In this document: positions 19,633-28,901 of the stretch, piece after piece
How positions within the stretch are numbered: the first letter of the stretch is position 1
Layout of the letters: the number at the start of each line of letters is the position of its first letter
From: Auraticoccus monumenti
Lineage (GTDB): Bacteria > Actinomycetota > Actinomycetes > Propionibacteriales > Propionibacteriaceae
Assembly (NCBI RefSeq): GCF_900101785.1
Contig: NZ_LT629688.1
Coordinates: 186,001 to 250,000 of the forward strand
DNA: 64,000 nt
Direction: 5' to 3'
Position numbers and translations under genes: made by a program
Notes under the pieces: model-generated
The model's input: only the letters and a program-made list of their open reading frames with translations
What the model was told of the DNA's origin: nothing
The model's database searches: none

Positions 19633-20439
19633 ATGCGTCACCCACTACTGCTCGCCACCGGGGTCGGGCTCTGCCTGGCTGCCGGCGCCGTGGTCCCGGC
19701 CTCGGCGGCCGAGGGAGCCCAGCTCTCCGTCCTGCACGCCGTCCCCGACCTGCCGGTCGACGTCTACGTCGACGGTGAGCTCACCATCGACGACTTCCAG
19801 CCCGGTGACCTGGGCGGTCCGCTGGACCTCCCCGCCGGCACCTACTCCGTGGCCATCACCGCCGCCGACGCCGAGGACGACTCCGAGCCGGCCATCGGCC
19901 CGGTGGACCTCGAGCTCAGCGACGGTGGCAACTACACCGCCGTGGCCCACCTGGACGAGGGTGGCGACCCCACGGCCACCCTGTTCGAGAACGACCTGTC
20001 CGAGCTGGCCGCCGGCGAGGGACGTCTGACCGTCCGACACACCGCCGCCGCACCGGCCGTGGACGTGCTGGCCGGTGGCGAGGCCGTGGTGAGCGACCTC
20101 AGCAACCCCGACGAGGCCAGCCTCGAGCTGCCCGCCGGGACGGTGTCCGCCGCGGTGGCGGCCGCCGGCACCGAGGACCCGGTGATCGGCCCGGCCGACG
20201 TCACCGTCTCCGAGGGCACCCTGACCGTGGCCTACGCCTGGGGCAGCCTCGAGGACGACAACCTCGACCTCGCGGTCCAGACGATCTCCGCCCACGGCGG
20301 CACCCCCGGTGGCGTGGACGCCGGTACCTCTGGTCTGGCCAGCGGCACCAGCCCGGCGGTCGTCGCCGGTCTGGGCGTCATGGCCCTGCTGACGGGTCTC
20401 GTGCTCCGTCGTCGCGTGGGTGCTGGGACCACCCGCTGA
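19633..20439 (+). CDS. DUF4397-domain secreted, C-terminally membrane-anchored protein
   Basis: A 268-residue protein. The signal peptide ends near residue 26 (VVPASAAEG). Two DUF4397-like repeats follow (starting LSVLHAVPDLPVDVYVDG and LTVRHTAAAPAVDVLAGG). A Gly/Ser-rich linker then leads to a C-terminal helix (AVVAGLGVMALLTGLVL) with an RRR tail. The layout is that of a sortase substrate, but no LPxTG-type motif is seen before the helix. It lies 2 bp upstream of a class F sortase gene, a pairing common in actinobacteria. A good GGAGG at 19621-19625 fixes the ATG. Confidence 0.8.
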   Translation: MRHPLLLATGVGLCLAAGAVVPASAAEGAQLSVLHAVPDLPVDVYVDGELTIDDFQPGDLGGPLDLPAGTYSVAITAADAEDDSEPAIGPVDLELSDGGNYTAVAHLDEGGDPTATLFENDLSELAAGEGRLTVRHTAAAPAVDVLAGGEAVVSDLSNPDEASLELPAGTVSAAVAAAGTEDPVIGPADVTVSEGTLTVAYAWGSLEDDNLDLAVQTISAHGGTPGGVDAGTSGLASGTSPAVVAGLGVMALLTGLVLRRRVGAGTTR

Positions 20440-20441
20440 CC

Positions 20442-21164
20442 GTGCTCGACCGACGAGCTCCCCGCCGGGCCCGGGGGCCGGTGCGTCCGCACCCGCTCCC
20501 GGGCCTGGTGGGCGCCATCGCGCTCTGCGCGTGCACGCTGGCCGGGGCGGCTGCACCCGCCCCGGTCGGCGCTGCGGCCCTGGCCCCCGTCCCGGTCGGC
20601 GCCCCCACCGCCAGCAGCACCGAGCCTCCGCCGGGCCCCACCGCTCGGCCCGCTCCCGAACCGACCCGCAGCACCCGCCCGGTGACCTCCGTCCCGGTGC
20701 GTCCGGCACGGCAGGACGACCGCCGCGCCCCCTCCCCCGAGCGGCTGACCGTCGGCGGCTGGACCCCGATGGACGTGGTCCCCGTGGGCGTCACCGAGCA
20801 GGGCCGGATGGAGCTGCCCACCTCCCCCGACGTCGTCGGCTGGTACCGCTTCGGCCCGTCCCCGGCCGGCGAGCGCGGTTCGGTGGTGCTCGCCGCGCAC
20901 GTCGACAGCCTCGACCGGGTCGGACCCTTCGCCGGGCTGGCCTCCCTCCCCCCGGGCACCGAGGTCACCGTCCGCACCGACGACGGGCGCGACCACCGCT
21001 ACCGGGTCGAGCATGGCGTCCGGCTGGAGAAGGAGGACGTGCCCCTGGAGGACCTCTTCGACCGCGACTCCGCGCCCCGGCTCGTCCTGATCACCTGCGG
21101 CGGGCCCTTCGACCCCGAGGACGGCTACCGCGACAACGTCGTGGTCACCGCGGTCCCCGTCTGA
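20442..21164 (+). CDS. Class F sortase
   Basis: A 240-residue sortase with an N-terminal signal anchor (LVGAIALCACTLAGAAAPAP), a long Pro-rich linker (about 45-100) and the catalytic beta-barrel. The catalytic His is in VLAAHVDS, the Cys in LVLITCGG and the Arg in GYRDNVVV, so the triad is complete. Class F enzymes attach proteins to the wall. The likely partner is the DUF4397 protein 2 bp upstream, although its sorting motif is not canonical. The start is GTG. Confidence 0.85.
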   Translation: MLDRRAPRRARGPVRPHPLPGLVGAIALCACTLAGAAAPAPVGAAALAPVPVGAPTASSTEPPPGPTARPAPEPTRSTRPVTSVPVRPARQDDRRAPSPERLTVGGWTPMDVVPVGVTEQGRMELPTSPDVVGWYRFGPSPAGERGSVVLAAHVDSLDRVGPFAGLASLPPGTEVTVRTDDGRDHRYRVEHGVRLEKEDVPLEDLFDRDSAPRLVLITCGGPFDPEDGYRDNVVVTAVPV

Positions 21165-21180
21165 CCCGGGGCTGCCGCGG

Positions 21181-21231
21181 CCCGCGTCCAGCGCAGGCCC
21201 GCGTTCAGCGCGGGCCCGCGTTCAGCGCGGG
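21181..21231. terminator. Triple tandem 17-bp hairpin unit between convergent genes
   Basis: Three abutting 17-bp units, CCCGCG-TTCAG-CGCGGG, lie at 21181-21197 (two or three changes), 21198-21214 and 21215-21231 (exact). Each folds into a 6-bp GC stem with a 5-base loop. They sit between the sortase gene and the DUF4328 gene; the last unit contains the DUF4328 stop codon. A bidirectional terminator is the simplest reading. Confidence 0.55.
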
Positions 21232-22094
21232 CCCGTCCGCCACTCCTGGCCGACCCGCTCCTGCTCGTCGGTGATGGTGCGCACGATCCGCACCCACAGC
21301 ACGAAGGAGACCGTCAGCACCGCCGTCCCGAGGAGGGCGGTCGGCCCCAGAGCGCCGACCGAGCTGCCGACCGGACCGCTGAACGGCACGAACGCCCCGG
21401 CGGCGTTCATGACGAGCGGGCCCCCGACCCAGGTGCCCCACCACCAGCCCAGCAGCGACCGGTCCACCGGGCCGCTGACCCGCCAGACGTCGCGGACCAC
21501 CTGGTAGGGGAACCACAGCGACACGATCGGGACCACCCAGCCCAGCCAGACCCAGGCCGGGCCGTGCTGGTGCGGGGACCCCGGACGGATGGTCAGGGCG
21601 TTGGTGCGGGCGGTGCCCAGCCAGACGCTGGTGACGATCCAGGCGGCCAGCATCGGGAAGAAGGAGGCCGAGGAGACGGCGTCGTAGGGGGTGGAGACCC
21701 CCAGGGCGTCGTCGGCGGCGCGGTACCGCGCCGCCGCGGGGAAGGCCAGCAGGGTGGCCAGCCAGGAGACGGCCAGGTAGACCGCCGACAGCACCACCGT
21801 GGCCCTGGCCAGGCCGCCGACCGGCTGCAGCCGCGGCGTCCACACCTGGTGCGTCGCCGGGGCCGGCGGCCACGGCGGCTGCACCCGGTACGGCGGCTGC
21901 ACCCGGTCCGCCGGTTGCGCCGGGTACGGCGACGGCTCCGGGTACGTCCGCGGCTCCGGGTACGGCCGCGGCTCCGCACCGGTCGGGTAGGTCGACCAGC
22001 CGCCCGCCCCGGTCGTGTCCCCGTCACCGCGGACGAAGTCCGGTCGCCCCTGGGGCTCGGACGGTTCCGGCGGCGGACCGGGGGGCACGGACAT
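21222..22094 (-). CDS. DUF4328-domain membrane protein
   Basis: A 290-residue protein. Residues 1-80 are Pro/Tyr-rich with short repeats (YPEPRTYPEPSPYPAQ, then RVQPPYRVQPPWPP) and look cytoplasmic. Several membrane helices follow, with the DUF4328 core WVWLGWVVPIVSLWFPYQVVRDVW. The function of the family is unknown. The ribosome-binding site is weak. The stop codon lies within the triple hairpin shared with the convergent sortase gene. Confidence 0.75.
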   Translation of the reverse strand: MSVPPGPPPEPSEPQGRPDFVRGDGDTTGAGGWSTYPTGAEPRPYPEPRTYPEPSPYPAQPADRVQPPYRVQPPWPPAPATHQVWTPRLQPVGGLARATVVLSAVYLAVSWLATLLAFPAAARYRAADDALGVSTPYDAVSSASFFPMLAAWIVTSVWLGTARTNALTIRPGSPHQHGPAWVWLGWVVPIVSLWFPYQVVRDVWRVSGPVDRSLLGWWWGTWVGGPLVMNAAGAFVPFSGPVGSSVGALGPTALLGTAVLTVSFVLWVRIVRTITDEQERVGQEWRTGPR

Positions 22095-22243
22095 GGCAGC
22101 TCTTCTCGCGGTCAGCCGGGTGGTGCGGACAGCATGCCCGAGACGCGTCGACGACCTGGACTCAGGTCGTCCCCCGGGAGGAGCGGAGCGGGACGGGCGA
22201 GCGGGTGCGAGGGCGCCCCGAGGAGCCGGACGGCAGCCGGGGA

Positions 22244-23611
22244 TCAGCCGCGCTCGCGGGCGACGAAGTCGCGGTAGAACTCACCGCTCCGCTTCACCGT
22301 CCGCTGCTGGGTCTCGTAGTCCACCCGGACGATGCCGAACCGGCGGTCGTAGCCGAAAGCCCACTCGAAGTTGTCCAGCAGGCTCCAGCAGAAGTAGCCC
22401 TTGAGCGGCAGCCCGCGGGCGACCGCCTCCCGGCACGCCTCGAGGTGGGCCTCGAGGTAGCGGCGCCGGTCCTCGTCCTCGACCCGGCCGTCGGGGCCCA
22501 CCTCGTCGGGCCAGGCCGACCCGTTCTCGGTGACGTAGAGCGGCAGCCCCGGGGCCAGCGCGTGGACCTGGGCCAGCACGTCGACCAGCCCGTCGGGGTG
22601 GATCTCCCAGCCCATCTGCGTCTTCTCCGCGCCGGTGTCCACGGTGACCACGCGCTCGCTGCCCGGGGTCGGGGTGGGCAGCGAGGGGTCGCTGAACCGG
22701 CCGTCCTCGGGGGCGGCGACGGTGTGGGCGCTGTAGTAGTTGATCCCGATGAAGTCGATCGGCTCGGCGATGGTGGCGAGGTCGTCGGAGCGCTCGGCGA
22801 ACCACTCCGTGGTGCCGGTGTCGGCCAGCACGTCCTCGGGGTAGGCACCGCGCAGCAGCGGGTCGAGGAAGAGCCGGTTGCCCAGCCCGTCGTAGCGGCG
22901 CGCGGCCTCCAGGTCGGCCTCGGAGTCCGACGCGGCCCGGACGGCGTGCAGGTTCAGCGTGATGCCGAGCGGGGCCTCGCCGCCGTCGGCCCGCATCGCC
23001 TGCACGGCCAGCCCGTGGCCGAGGAGCAGGTGGTGGGCCGCCTCCAGCGACCGGGTGCCCAGCTGCTGGCCCGGGGCGTGCACGCCGGCCGCGTAGCCCA
23101 GCAGCGCGGAGCACCACGGCTCGTTGAGGGTGATCCAGGACCCGATCACGTCCCCCAGCGCCTCGTGGGTGATCCGGGCGTACTCGGCGAAGGCCTCGGC
23201 GGTGCTCCGCGAGAGCCAGCCCCCGGCGTCCTCCAGCGGCTGGGGCAGGTCCCAGTGGTAGAGGGTCACGTAGGGCTGCACGCCGTGCTCCAGGCAGGTC
23301 TCGGCCACCCGGCGGTAGAAGTCCAGACCGGCCTGGTTCACCGCCCCGGTGCCCTCGGGGACGACCCGCGGCCAGGCGACGGAGAAGCGGTAGGCGTCCA
23401 CCCCGAGGTCGGCCATGATCGCCACGTCCTCGGCGAAGCGGTGGTAGTGGTCGCAGGCCACGTCGCCGGTGTCGCCGTTCCACACCTTGCCGGGGGTGCG
23501 GGCGAAGGTGTCCCAGGTGCTCGGACGGCGCCCGTCCTCGGCGACGGCACCCTCGATCTGGTACGAGGCGGTGGCCGTGCCCCAGACGAAGTCAGCGGGG
23601 AAGGTGGTCAT
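22244..23611 (-). CDS. Glycoside hydrolase family 1 beta-glucosidase
   Basis: A 455-residue TIM-barrel retaining glycosidase. It starts with FPADFVWGTATASYQIEGA, typical of the family. The acid/base Glu is in WITLNEPW and the nucleophile Glu in YVTENGSAW. There is no signal peptide, so it acts in the cytoplasm on imported beta-glucosides. No transporter or LacI gene is adjacent. GAGAGGACC precedes the ATG. Confidence 0.93.
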   Translation of the reverse strand: MTTFPADFVWGTATASYQIEGAVAEDGRRPSTWDTFARTPGKVWNGDTGDVACDHYHRFAEDVAIMADLGVDAYRFSVAWPRVVPEGTGAVNQAGLDFYRRVAETCLEHGVQPYVTLYHWDLPQPLEDAGGWLSRSTAEAFAEYARITHEALGDVIGSWITLNEPWCSALLGYAAGVHAPGQQLGTRSLEAAHHLLLGHGLAVQAMRADGGEAPLGITLNLHAVRAASDSEADLEAARRYDGLGNRLFLDPLLRGAYPEDVLADTGTTEWFAERSDDLATIAEPIDFIGINYYSAHTVAAPEDGRFSDPSLPTPTPGSERVVTVDTGAEKTQMGWEIHPDGLVDVLAQVHALAPGLPLYVTENGSAWPDEVGPDGRVEDEDRRRYLEAHLEACREAVARGLPLKGYFCWSLLDNFEWAFGYDRRFGIVRVDYETQQRTVKRSGEFYRDFVARERG

Positions 23612-23734
23612 GGTGGTCCTCTCGGTGGGTCGTCCCTGGAGACGTGTACGGGGATGGCTCGGGGCTGCGGGACACGCCGCGGCACGCCGGCCGTGATCGC
23701 GACGACATACAGGCGGTCAGGGGGCGGGCGGGAC

Positions 23735-24715
23735 TCAGCACGGGGCGGTGAGGCCGAGCTCGGCAGCGGTCTCCCGGAGCCGGTCGCGGTGCTCGGGGCC
23801 GACCGGGACGCCCTCGGCGCGGAACCGCCGCTCACGCTGGGCCTCCGGGCCGCCGGGGAGCAGGCTGGCGTCCAGACCGGGCAGCGGGGACAGCGCGCGC
23901 ACGGCGCGGACGTAGGCGTCCATCTCGCGGCGGAAGTCGGCCGGGTCGGAGAACAGGTCGATCCGGAAGGAGATGACCAGCGACCCCTGGTTGGCCCCGG
24001 CCCACCGGCGCCGGGCCCGGGCCGGGTCCAGCGGGACACCGGCCAGCACCCCGCCCCAGGCCTGGCAGACCGCACCCAGGCCGATGGCGCGCAGCGCCAG
24101 GCCCGGGGCGTCCCTTGAGATCTGGTCGCGGTGCGGGCTGTCGTCGTACAGGTCGTGCATGGCGCCGAAGTCGAGCACCACGGGGTCCTCGTCCTGGGTC
24201 GGCGCGCTGAACGACATCGGTGAGCCGCCGCCCGCGGCGAAGACCGGGGAGCCGGGCTGCAGGTCGAGCTGGTGCCCGGAGGTGACGAAGGTCAGCAGGT
24301 CGTGCTCCAGCGTCATCCGGGAGTAGAGCCCGGCCGCCCCGAAGTGGCCGTGGTCGCGGGTGAGCAGCACCGCGATCCCCTGCTCCCGGGCCCGCTCGAC
24401 CAGCAGCCGGGTGCCGAGGTGGGCGGCGAAGTAGCCCAGGCCGCCGTCGCCGTCGACCAGCAGGCTGGTGGGCGTCTCGCGCACGACCGCAGGCTCCGCG
24501 TCCGGGTTGAGGCGTCCCTCCCGGAGCAGCCGGGAGTAGGTGGTGAGCTGGGTGCTGCCGTGGGAGAAGACGCCGCGGCAGTCGTTGTCCACCAGCAGCC
24601 CGGCCAGCAGCGCGGCGTGCGCCGGGGAGAGCCCGGACGCCTCGCCCGCCTCGGTCACGAAGGTCTGCAGCACCGGGGCGGGGACGACGACGGCGTCGAC
24701 GGGGGGCTCGTTCAC
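23735..24715 (-). CDS. Ldh2/malate-lactate-ureidoglycolate dehydrogenase-family oxidoreductase
   Basis: A 326-residue NAD(P)-dependent 2-hydroxyacid dehydrogenase of the Ldh_2 fold, unrelated to classic LDH. GVFSHGSTQL corresponds to the conserved SHG active-site region, RDHGHFGAAG carries another family histidine, and GGLGYFAAHLG and AAGGGSPMSFSAP are also family-like. The substrate could be malate, sulfolactate, ureidoglycolate or a sugar acid; sequence alone does not decide. The start is GTG. It is divergent from the rhodanese gene. Confidence 0.8.
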   Translation of the reverse strand: MNEPPVDAVVVPAPVLQTFVTEAGEASGLSPAHAALLAGLLVDNDCRGVFSHGSTQLTTYSRLLREGRLNPDAEPAVVRETPTSLLVDGDGGLGYFAAHLGTRLLVERAREQGIAVLLTRDHGHFGAAGLYSRMTLEHDLLTFVTSGHQLDLQPGSPVFAAGGGSPMSFSAPTQDEDPVVLDFGAMHDLYDDSPHRDQISRDAPGLALRAIGLGAVCQAWGGVLAGVPLDPARARRRWAGANQGSLVISFRIDLFSDPADFRREMDAYVRAVRALSPLPGLDASLLPGGPEAQRERRFRAEGVPVGPEHRDRLRETAAELGLTAPC

Positions 24716-24746
24716 GGACCGATCGAACCACGTCGGACGCGGGCGG

Positions 24747-24752
24747 TAGCGT
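24747..24752 (+). promoter_or_regulatory. -10 box of a leaderless promoter (rhodanese)
   Basis: TAGCGT is followed by 7 bases and the ATG at 24760. Confidence 0.6.
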
Positions 24753-24759
24753 CCAGGGC

Positions 24760-25080
24760 ATGGACGTCCCCACCGTGACCATCGACCAGATCCCCGAGGA
24801 CGCGCGCCTGCTGGACGTGCGCGAGGACGACGAGTGGGCGGCCGGCCACGCCGAGCGCGCCCAGCACCTGCCGATGACCGAGCTGGCCGAGCGCTACGGC
24901 GAGCTGCCCCCCGAGGAGGAGGTGTACGTGATCTGCCGCTCCGGCGGCCGGTCCGCGCGGGTGACCGCCTGGCTGAACCAGAACGGGTTCACCGCCACCA
25001 ACGTGGCCGGCGGGATGGGTGAGTGGCAGGAGCGCGGGCTGCCCCTGGTCGGCGAGGGCGACACCCCGCACGTCATCTGA
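24760..25080 (+). CDS. Single-domain rhodanese-like sulfurtransferase
   Basis: A 106-residue cytoplasmic rhodanese domain. The active-site loop is VICRSGGRSAR, with the Cys that carries persulfide sulfur; LLDVREDDEWAAGH is the conserved CH2-type opening strand. The acceptor is unknown. It stands alone and is convergent with the TlpA-like gene. Confidence 0.87.
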   Translation: MDVPTVTIDQIPEDARLLDVREDDEWAAGHAERAQHLPMTELAERYGELPPEEEVYVICRSGGRSARVTAWLNQNGFTATNVAGGMGEWQERGLPLVGEGDTPHVI

Positions 25081-25095
25081 CCTCGGGCCGGGGCC

Positions 25096-25770
25096 TCAGG
25101 CGGTGACGCCGAGGTGCTCGGCGAGCAGGCCGCGGAGCTGGTCGGCGTCGGCGAAGGGCCCGACGTGGGTGTGCACCAGCCGCCCGTCGGCGGTGACGAA
25201 GAAGGTCATCGGCGGGCCCAGCACGCGGAGCGGGACCTGGATCGCCCGCTCGTCGTCGACCAGGTGGGCGTAGCGCTGACCCGTGCCCGCGGCGAGGTCG
25301 ACGGCGGCCAGCTTGTCGTTCTCCTGGTACAGCAGACCCAGGGTCAGCAGCTCGTCCTCGGTCTGCCCGGCCACCTCCGCCAGGTAGGGCGCCTCGGCGC
25401 GGCAGGGGGCGCACCAGGAGGCCCACACGTTCACCATCACCGGCTGTCCGCGGAGCCGGGACAGGTCCACCTCGCCGGCTCCGCCGAGGCAGGGCAGGGT
25501 GATCGCCGGCAGGCCGTCCTCGACCGGGGCGGCGGAGGCGTCCGTGGCCGGGCAGTCCGCGATGCCGGCCGCCACCCGGGCCGCGTCCACCTCCGCACCG
25601 TTGGAGCCGGGCGGTCCGGGGGCCACGGTGGGCGTGCCGGGCGGGTTGCTGCCCCGCTGCACCCCGGACGTGGTGCAGCCGGTGAGCAGCAGGGCCACGG
25701 CCAGCACCGCGCCGAGCAGACCGCCCAGCCGGACGCGACCCTGCCGCCGGTCCCCCGGCCGCACCCTCAC
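25096..25770 (-). CDS. TlpA/ResA-like lipoprotein thioredoxin
   Basis: A 224-residue extracytoplasmic thiol-disulfide protein. The lipobox LLLTGC is near residue 32, followed by a linker and a thioredoxin fold with active site WCAPC in [18 protein letters not shown]. It probably acts in cytochrome c maturation or oxidative protein folding outside the membrane. The GTG start overlaps the nth stop (GTGA); a second GTG two codons later is possible. The nth-TlpA order matches the conserved actinobacterial block. Confidence 0.85.
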   Translation of the reverse strand: MRVRPGDRRQGRVRLGGLLGAVLAVALLLTGCTTSGVQRGSNPPGTPTVAPGPPGSNGAEVDAARVAAGIADCPATDASAAPVEDGLPAITLPCLGGAGEVDLSRLRGQPVMVNVWASWCAPCRAEAPYLAEVAGQTEDELLTLGLLYQENDKLAAVDLAAGTGQRYAHLVDDERAIQVPLRVLGPPMTFFVTADGRLVHTHVGPFADADQLRGLLAEHLGVTA

Positions 25771-26477
25771 CCCCGCGGCTCGCGGACGAGCTTCGCCGCC
25801 GCGGCCGGGTCGGTCGGGCCCTCGCCGAAGGAGGGGCACCAGCGGGCCAGCGGGCAGGCCCCGCAGGCGGGGTTGCGCGCGTGGCAGCGCCGCCGGCCGT
25901 GCCAGATCACGTGGTGGCACAGCATCGTCCAGTCCTTGCGGGGGAACAGCGCGGCCACCGCGTGCTCGATCTTCACCGGGTCGGTCTCGGCGGTCCAGCC
26001 GAAGCGGCCCACCAGCCGGGCGAAGTGGGTGTCGACGGTGATCCCGGGCACCCCGAAGGCGTTGCCCAGCACCACGTTGGCGGTCTTGCGCCCGACACCG
26101 GGCAGCGTCACCAGCTGCTCCAGCCGGCCGGGGACCTCCCCGTCGAAGTCGGCGACCAGCGCGGCCCCCAGCTTGATCAGCGCGGTGGACTTGGCGCGGA
26201 AGAAGCCGGTGGGCTTGATCAGCTCCTCCAGCTCGGCTTGGTCCGCGCCCGCGTAGGCGACGGCGTCGGGGTAGCGGGCGAACAACGTCGGGGTGACGGT
26301 GTTGACGCGCTTGTCGGTGGACTGCGCCGAGAGGACCGTGGCCACCAGCAGCTCCAGCGGCGTGCTGAAGTCCAGCTCCACGTGGGCGTCGGGGTACTGC
26401 TCGGCCAGCGCCCGGTTCATGGCGCGGGCTCGGCGGGTGAGCGCGACCGGGGTCTCGGTTCGCGGTGCGGCGGGCAT
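25767..26477 (-). CDS. nth: Endonuclease III
   Basis: A 236-residue DNA glycosylase/AP lyase for oxidised pyrimidines. The helix-hairpin-helix [14 protein letters not shown] carries the catalytic Lys, and [10 protein letters not shown] the catalytic Asp. The C-terminal cysteines follow C-x6-C-x2-C-x5-C, the [4Fe-4S] cluster pattern. The ATG at 26477 directly follows a leaderless -10 box. It overlaps the TlpA-like gene by 4 bp and is divergent from crp. Confidence 0.95.
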   Translation of the reverse strand: MPAAPRTETPVALTRRARAMNRALAEQYPDAHVELDFSTPLELLVATVLSAQSTDKRVNTVTPTLFARYPDAVAYAGADQAELEELIKPTGFFRAKSTALIKLGAALVADFDGEVPGRLEQLVTLPGVGRKTANVVLGNAFGVPGITVDTHFARLVGRFGWTAETDPVKIEHAVAALFPRKDWTMLCHHVIWHGRRRCHARNPACGACPLARWCPSFGEGPTDPAAAAKLVREPRG

Positions 26478-26484
26478 GCTCCGC

Positions 26485-26490
26485 AGGATA
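26485..26490 (-). promoter_or_regulatory. -10 box of a leaderless promoter (nth)
   Basis: TATCCT on the minus strand is 7 bases before the nth ATG. Confidence 0.6.
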
Positions 26491-26582
26491 GGCGCTGGGC
26501 CTGACGGGTTCGGCGCCCCGGCGTTCGTGTGCGCGGCGGCGGACGATGTGGGTAGTGTTCCGGGCGGAAACGGAGGTGACGC

Positions 26583-27260
26583 GTGGACCCGGATGTGCTC
26601 AAGCAGGCCCCGCTGTTCAGGGAGCTGGACGGCGAGGCGGCGGCAGCCCTGGCTGAGGCGATGTCGACCATCAACCTCCGCCGCGGTGCCGTCCTCTTCC
26701 ACGAGGGCGACGCGGGCGACCAGCTCTACGTCGTGATCTCGGGGAAGGTGAAGCTGGGCCGCAGCGGCTCCGGTGGCCGGGAGAACCTGCTGGCCGTCCT
26801 CGGTCCGGGTCAGATGTTCGGCGAGCTGTCGGTCTTCGACCCCGGCCCCCGTTCCACCACCGCGACCGCGGTCACCCCGGTCGAGCTGCGCTGCCTCGAG
26901 CACGAGGAGCTGGCCAAGTGGCTGACCGGACGTCCCGAGGTCTCCCGCGCGCTGCTGGGCCAGCTGGCCGAGCGGCTGCGCCGGGCCAACGACGTGGTCG
27001 CCGACCTGGTGTTCTCCGACGTCCCCGGCCGGGTGGCCAAGGCGCTGCTGGACCTGGCCGCCCGCTTCGGCAACCCGCGCAGCGAGGGCATCCTGGTCAA
27101 CCACGACCTGACCCAGGAGGAGCTGGCCCAGCTGGTCGGCGCCTCCCGGGAGACCGTGAACAAGGCCCTGGCCGACTTCGCCGCCCGCGGCTGGATCCGG
27201 CTGGAGCCCCGCTCGGTCACCTTGCTGGCGGTCGACCGGATCGAGCGCCGGGCCCGCTGA
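26583..27260 (+). CDS. crp: CRP/FNR-family global regulator (GlxR/Crp type)
   Basis: A 225-residue cAMP-receptor-like regulator. The cyclic-nucleotide fold is at about 5-120, with [17 protein letters not shown] as the phosphate-binding cassette. After a long dimer helix comes a winged HTH with [20 protein letters not shown] as recognition region. It matches the actinobacterial Crp/GlxR group (Rv3676 in the same block, from memory). The GTG start follows GGAGG, with a TAGTGT -10 box upstream. Its 3' end overlaps the convergent trhO gene by 44 bp. Confidence 0.92.
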   Translation: MDPDVLKQAPLFRELDGEAAAALAEAMSTINLRRGAVLFHEGDAGDQLYVVISGKVKLGRSGSGGRENLLAVLGPGQMFGELSVFDPGPRSTTATAVTPVELRCLEHEELAKWLTGRPEVSRALLGQLAERLRRANDVVADLVFSDVPGRVAKALLDLAARFGNPRSEGILVNHDLTQEELAQLVGASRETVNKALADFAARGWIRLEPRSVTLLAVDRIERRAR

Positions 27261-28125
27261 CCACCCGGTGCTCCGCGCAACGGTCCTCCGTCGCGCAGGC
27301 GTCGCAGAGCGGGACGCGCCTCCCGCAGCAGGCCGCCCGGCAGTCCGCGACCCGGGAGGCCGGTCCCCCGCAGACCCCGCACTCCCCCACGGCCACCACG
27401 GCGTCGGAGAAGCTGATCGAGTGCCGCTGGTCGAAGACGTGCAGGGCACCCTGCCACAGGCCGGCGTCCCCGACGTCGCGCCCGTAGGCCAGGATCCCGC
27501 CGTCGAGCTGGTAGACCTCCTCGAAGCCGCGCTGGACCATCAGCGCCGACAGCACCTCGCAGCGGATGCCGCCGGTGCAGTAGGTGATCACCGGACGGTC
27601 CCTGAGGTGGTCCAGCCCGCCCTCGTCGAGCAGCATGACGAAGTCGCGGGTGGTCTCGACGTCGGGCACCACCGCACCGGCGAAGCGCCCGATCGAGGCC
27701 TCCCACCGGTTGCGGCCGTCCAGCAGCGCCACCTCCTCGCCGCGCTCGGCCACCAGGGCGTCCAGCTGGGCGGGGCTGATCCGGCGGCCGGTGCCCCGGA
27801 CGCCGTCCTCGTCGACCGGCACCCGGACGCCGAAGGTCACCAGCTCGGGGCGGTGCAGCACCCGCAGCCGGGTGAACTCCGACCCGGTGCCGTCGGTCCA
27901 CGACGGCTCCAGCCCGGCGAACGGCTCGTGCTCGCGGGTGGCCCTCAGCCAGCTCTTGAGGACGGTGACGTCGCCGGCCAGCGAGGCGTTGATCCCGTCC
28001 TCGGCGACCAGCACCCGGCCGAGCAGCCCCAGCCGCCGGCACAGCTCGAGCTGCCAGAGCCGCACCGCCGCCGGGTCGGCCAGCGGGGTGAAGCGGTAGC
28101 AGCCGAGGACCTTGGGGATGGCCAC
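27217..28125 (-). CDS. trhO: tRNA uridine(34) hydroxylase (rhodanese family)
   Basis: A 302-residue TrhO/YceA-type protein. An N-terminal acylphosphatase-like domain ([14 protein letters not shown]) is followed by a rhodanese domain with active site [11 protein letters not shown]. The Cys-rich C-terminus (CGVCGG, then CRAACCGRR and CDAC) probably binds zinc. The family forms 5-hydroxyuridine at tRNA position 34. The GTG is preceded by GGAGGAC. It overlaps crp tail-to-tail by 44 bp, so transcription of each runs into the other. It is an insertion relative to the M. tuberculosis order. Confidence 0.88.
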   Translation of the reverse strand: MAIPKVLGCYRFTPLADPAAVRLWQLELCRRLGLLGRVLVAEDGINASLAGDVTVLKSWLRATREHEPFAGLEPSWTDGTGSEFTRLRVLHRPELVTFGVRVPVDEDGVRGTGRRISPAQLDALVAERGEEVALLDGRNRWEASIGRFAGAVVPDVETTRDFVMLLDEGGLDHLRDRPVITYCTGGIRCEVLSALMVQRGFEEVYQLDGGILAYGRDVGDAGLWQGALHVFDQRHSISFSDAVVAVGECGVCGGPASRVADCRAACCGRRVPLCDACATEDRCAEHRVVSGPGARSGRPPAR

Positions 28126-28135
28126 GTGTCCTCCG

Positions 28136-28900
28136 TCAGCCGTCGCTGTCCAGGTGCTGCAGCTGGGCCCGCACCGAGCGCAGCGCCGCCCCGTGCAGGA
28201 CCGGCTCCAGCGGGCCGTAGACCGCGGCCACGACCTCCTCCGCCGTGCTCGCGCCGCCCGCCCGGGCCGAGCGGACCTGCTCCAGCCGGTCCAGCCGGTG
28301 CCGCAGGTACTCCGCCAGCACCTCCGCGGGGCGCTCCACCTCCGGCCCGTGCCCGGGCAGCACCCGCACCACCTTCCGCTCCCGGACCACCTGCTGCAGC
28401 CGTCGCAGCGAGTCCAGGTAGTCTTGCAGGTGGCCGTCGGGATGGGCGATCACGGTGGTGCCGCGGCCCAGCACGGTGTCCCCGCTGAGCAGCACCGTGC
28501 CGGCGGGGTCGTCGAGCAGCAGGGCGAGGGAGTCGCTGGTGTGCCCGGGCACCAGGAGCACCTCCAGGGTCCCGGCAGGGACGTCGAGCCGGTCGCCGTC
28601 ACGCAGCACCGGACCGGTGCACAGGTCGTGGCGCACGGCCCGCACCTGCGCCCCGGTGCGCTGCACCAGACCGGCCACCCCCTCGACGTGGTCGTGGTGG
28701 TGGTGGGTGAGCACGATGGTGGCCACGCCGTCGGGGCAGGCCGACGCCACGGCGTCCAGGTGCCCCTCGTCGTCGGGGCCCGGGTCCACCACCACGGCCG
28801 GACCGCTGCCGGCGCCCAGCACCCAGGTGTTGGTGCCCTCCAGCGTCATCGGCCCCGGGTTGGGGGCCAGCACCCGGCTCCAGAGCTCCACCTCGGGCAC
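28136..28900 (-). CDS. Metallo-beta-lactamase-fold hydrolase
   Basis: A 254-residue MBL-fold enzyme. The zinc motif THHHHDHVEG is complete; VPGHTSDSLAL carries the next metal His. It resembles the glyoxalase II/LACTB2-like group, but the substrate is unknown. The GTG start lies 1 bp from the ridA stop, so the genes form an operon with ridA and the DUF4177 gene upstream and trhO 11 bp downstream. The pairing with ridA is conserved (Rv3677c-Rv3678c, from memory). Confidence 0.85.
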   Translation of the reverse strand: MPEVELWSRVLAPNPGPMTLEGTNTWVLGAGSGPAVVVDPGPDDEGHLDAVASACPDGVATIVLTHHHHDHVEGVAGLVQRTGAQVRAVRHDLCTGPVLRDGDRLDVPAGTLEVLLVPGHTSDSLALLLDDPAGTVLLSGDTVLGRGTTVIAHPDGHLQDYLDSLRRLQQVVRERKVVRVLPGHGPEVERPAEVLAEYLRHRLDRLEQVRSARAGGASTAEEVVAAVYGPLEPVLHGAALRSVRAQLQHLDSDG

Positions 28901-28901
28901 C

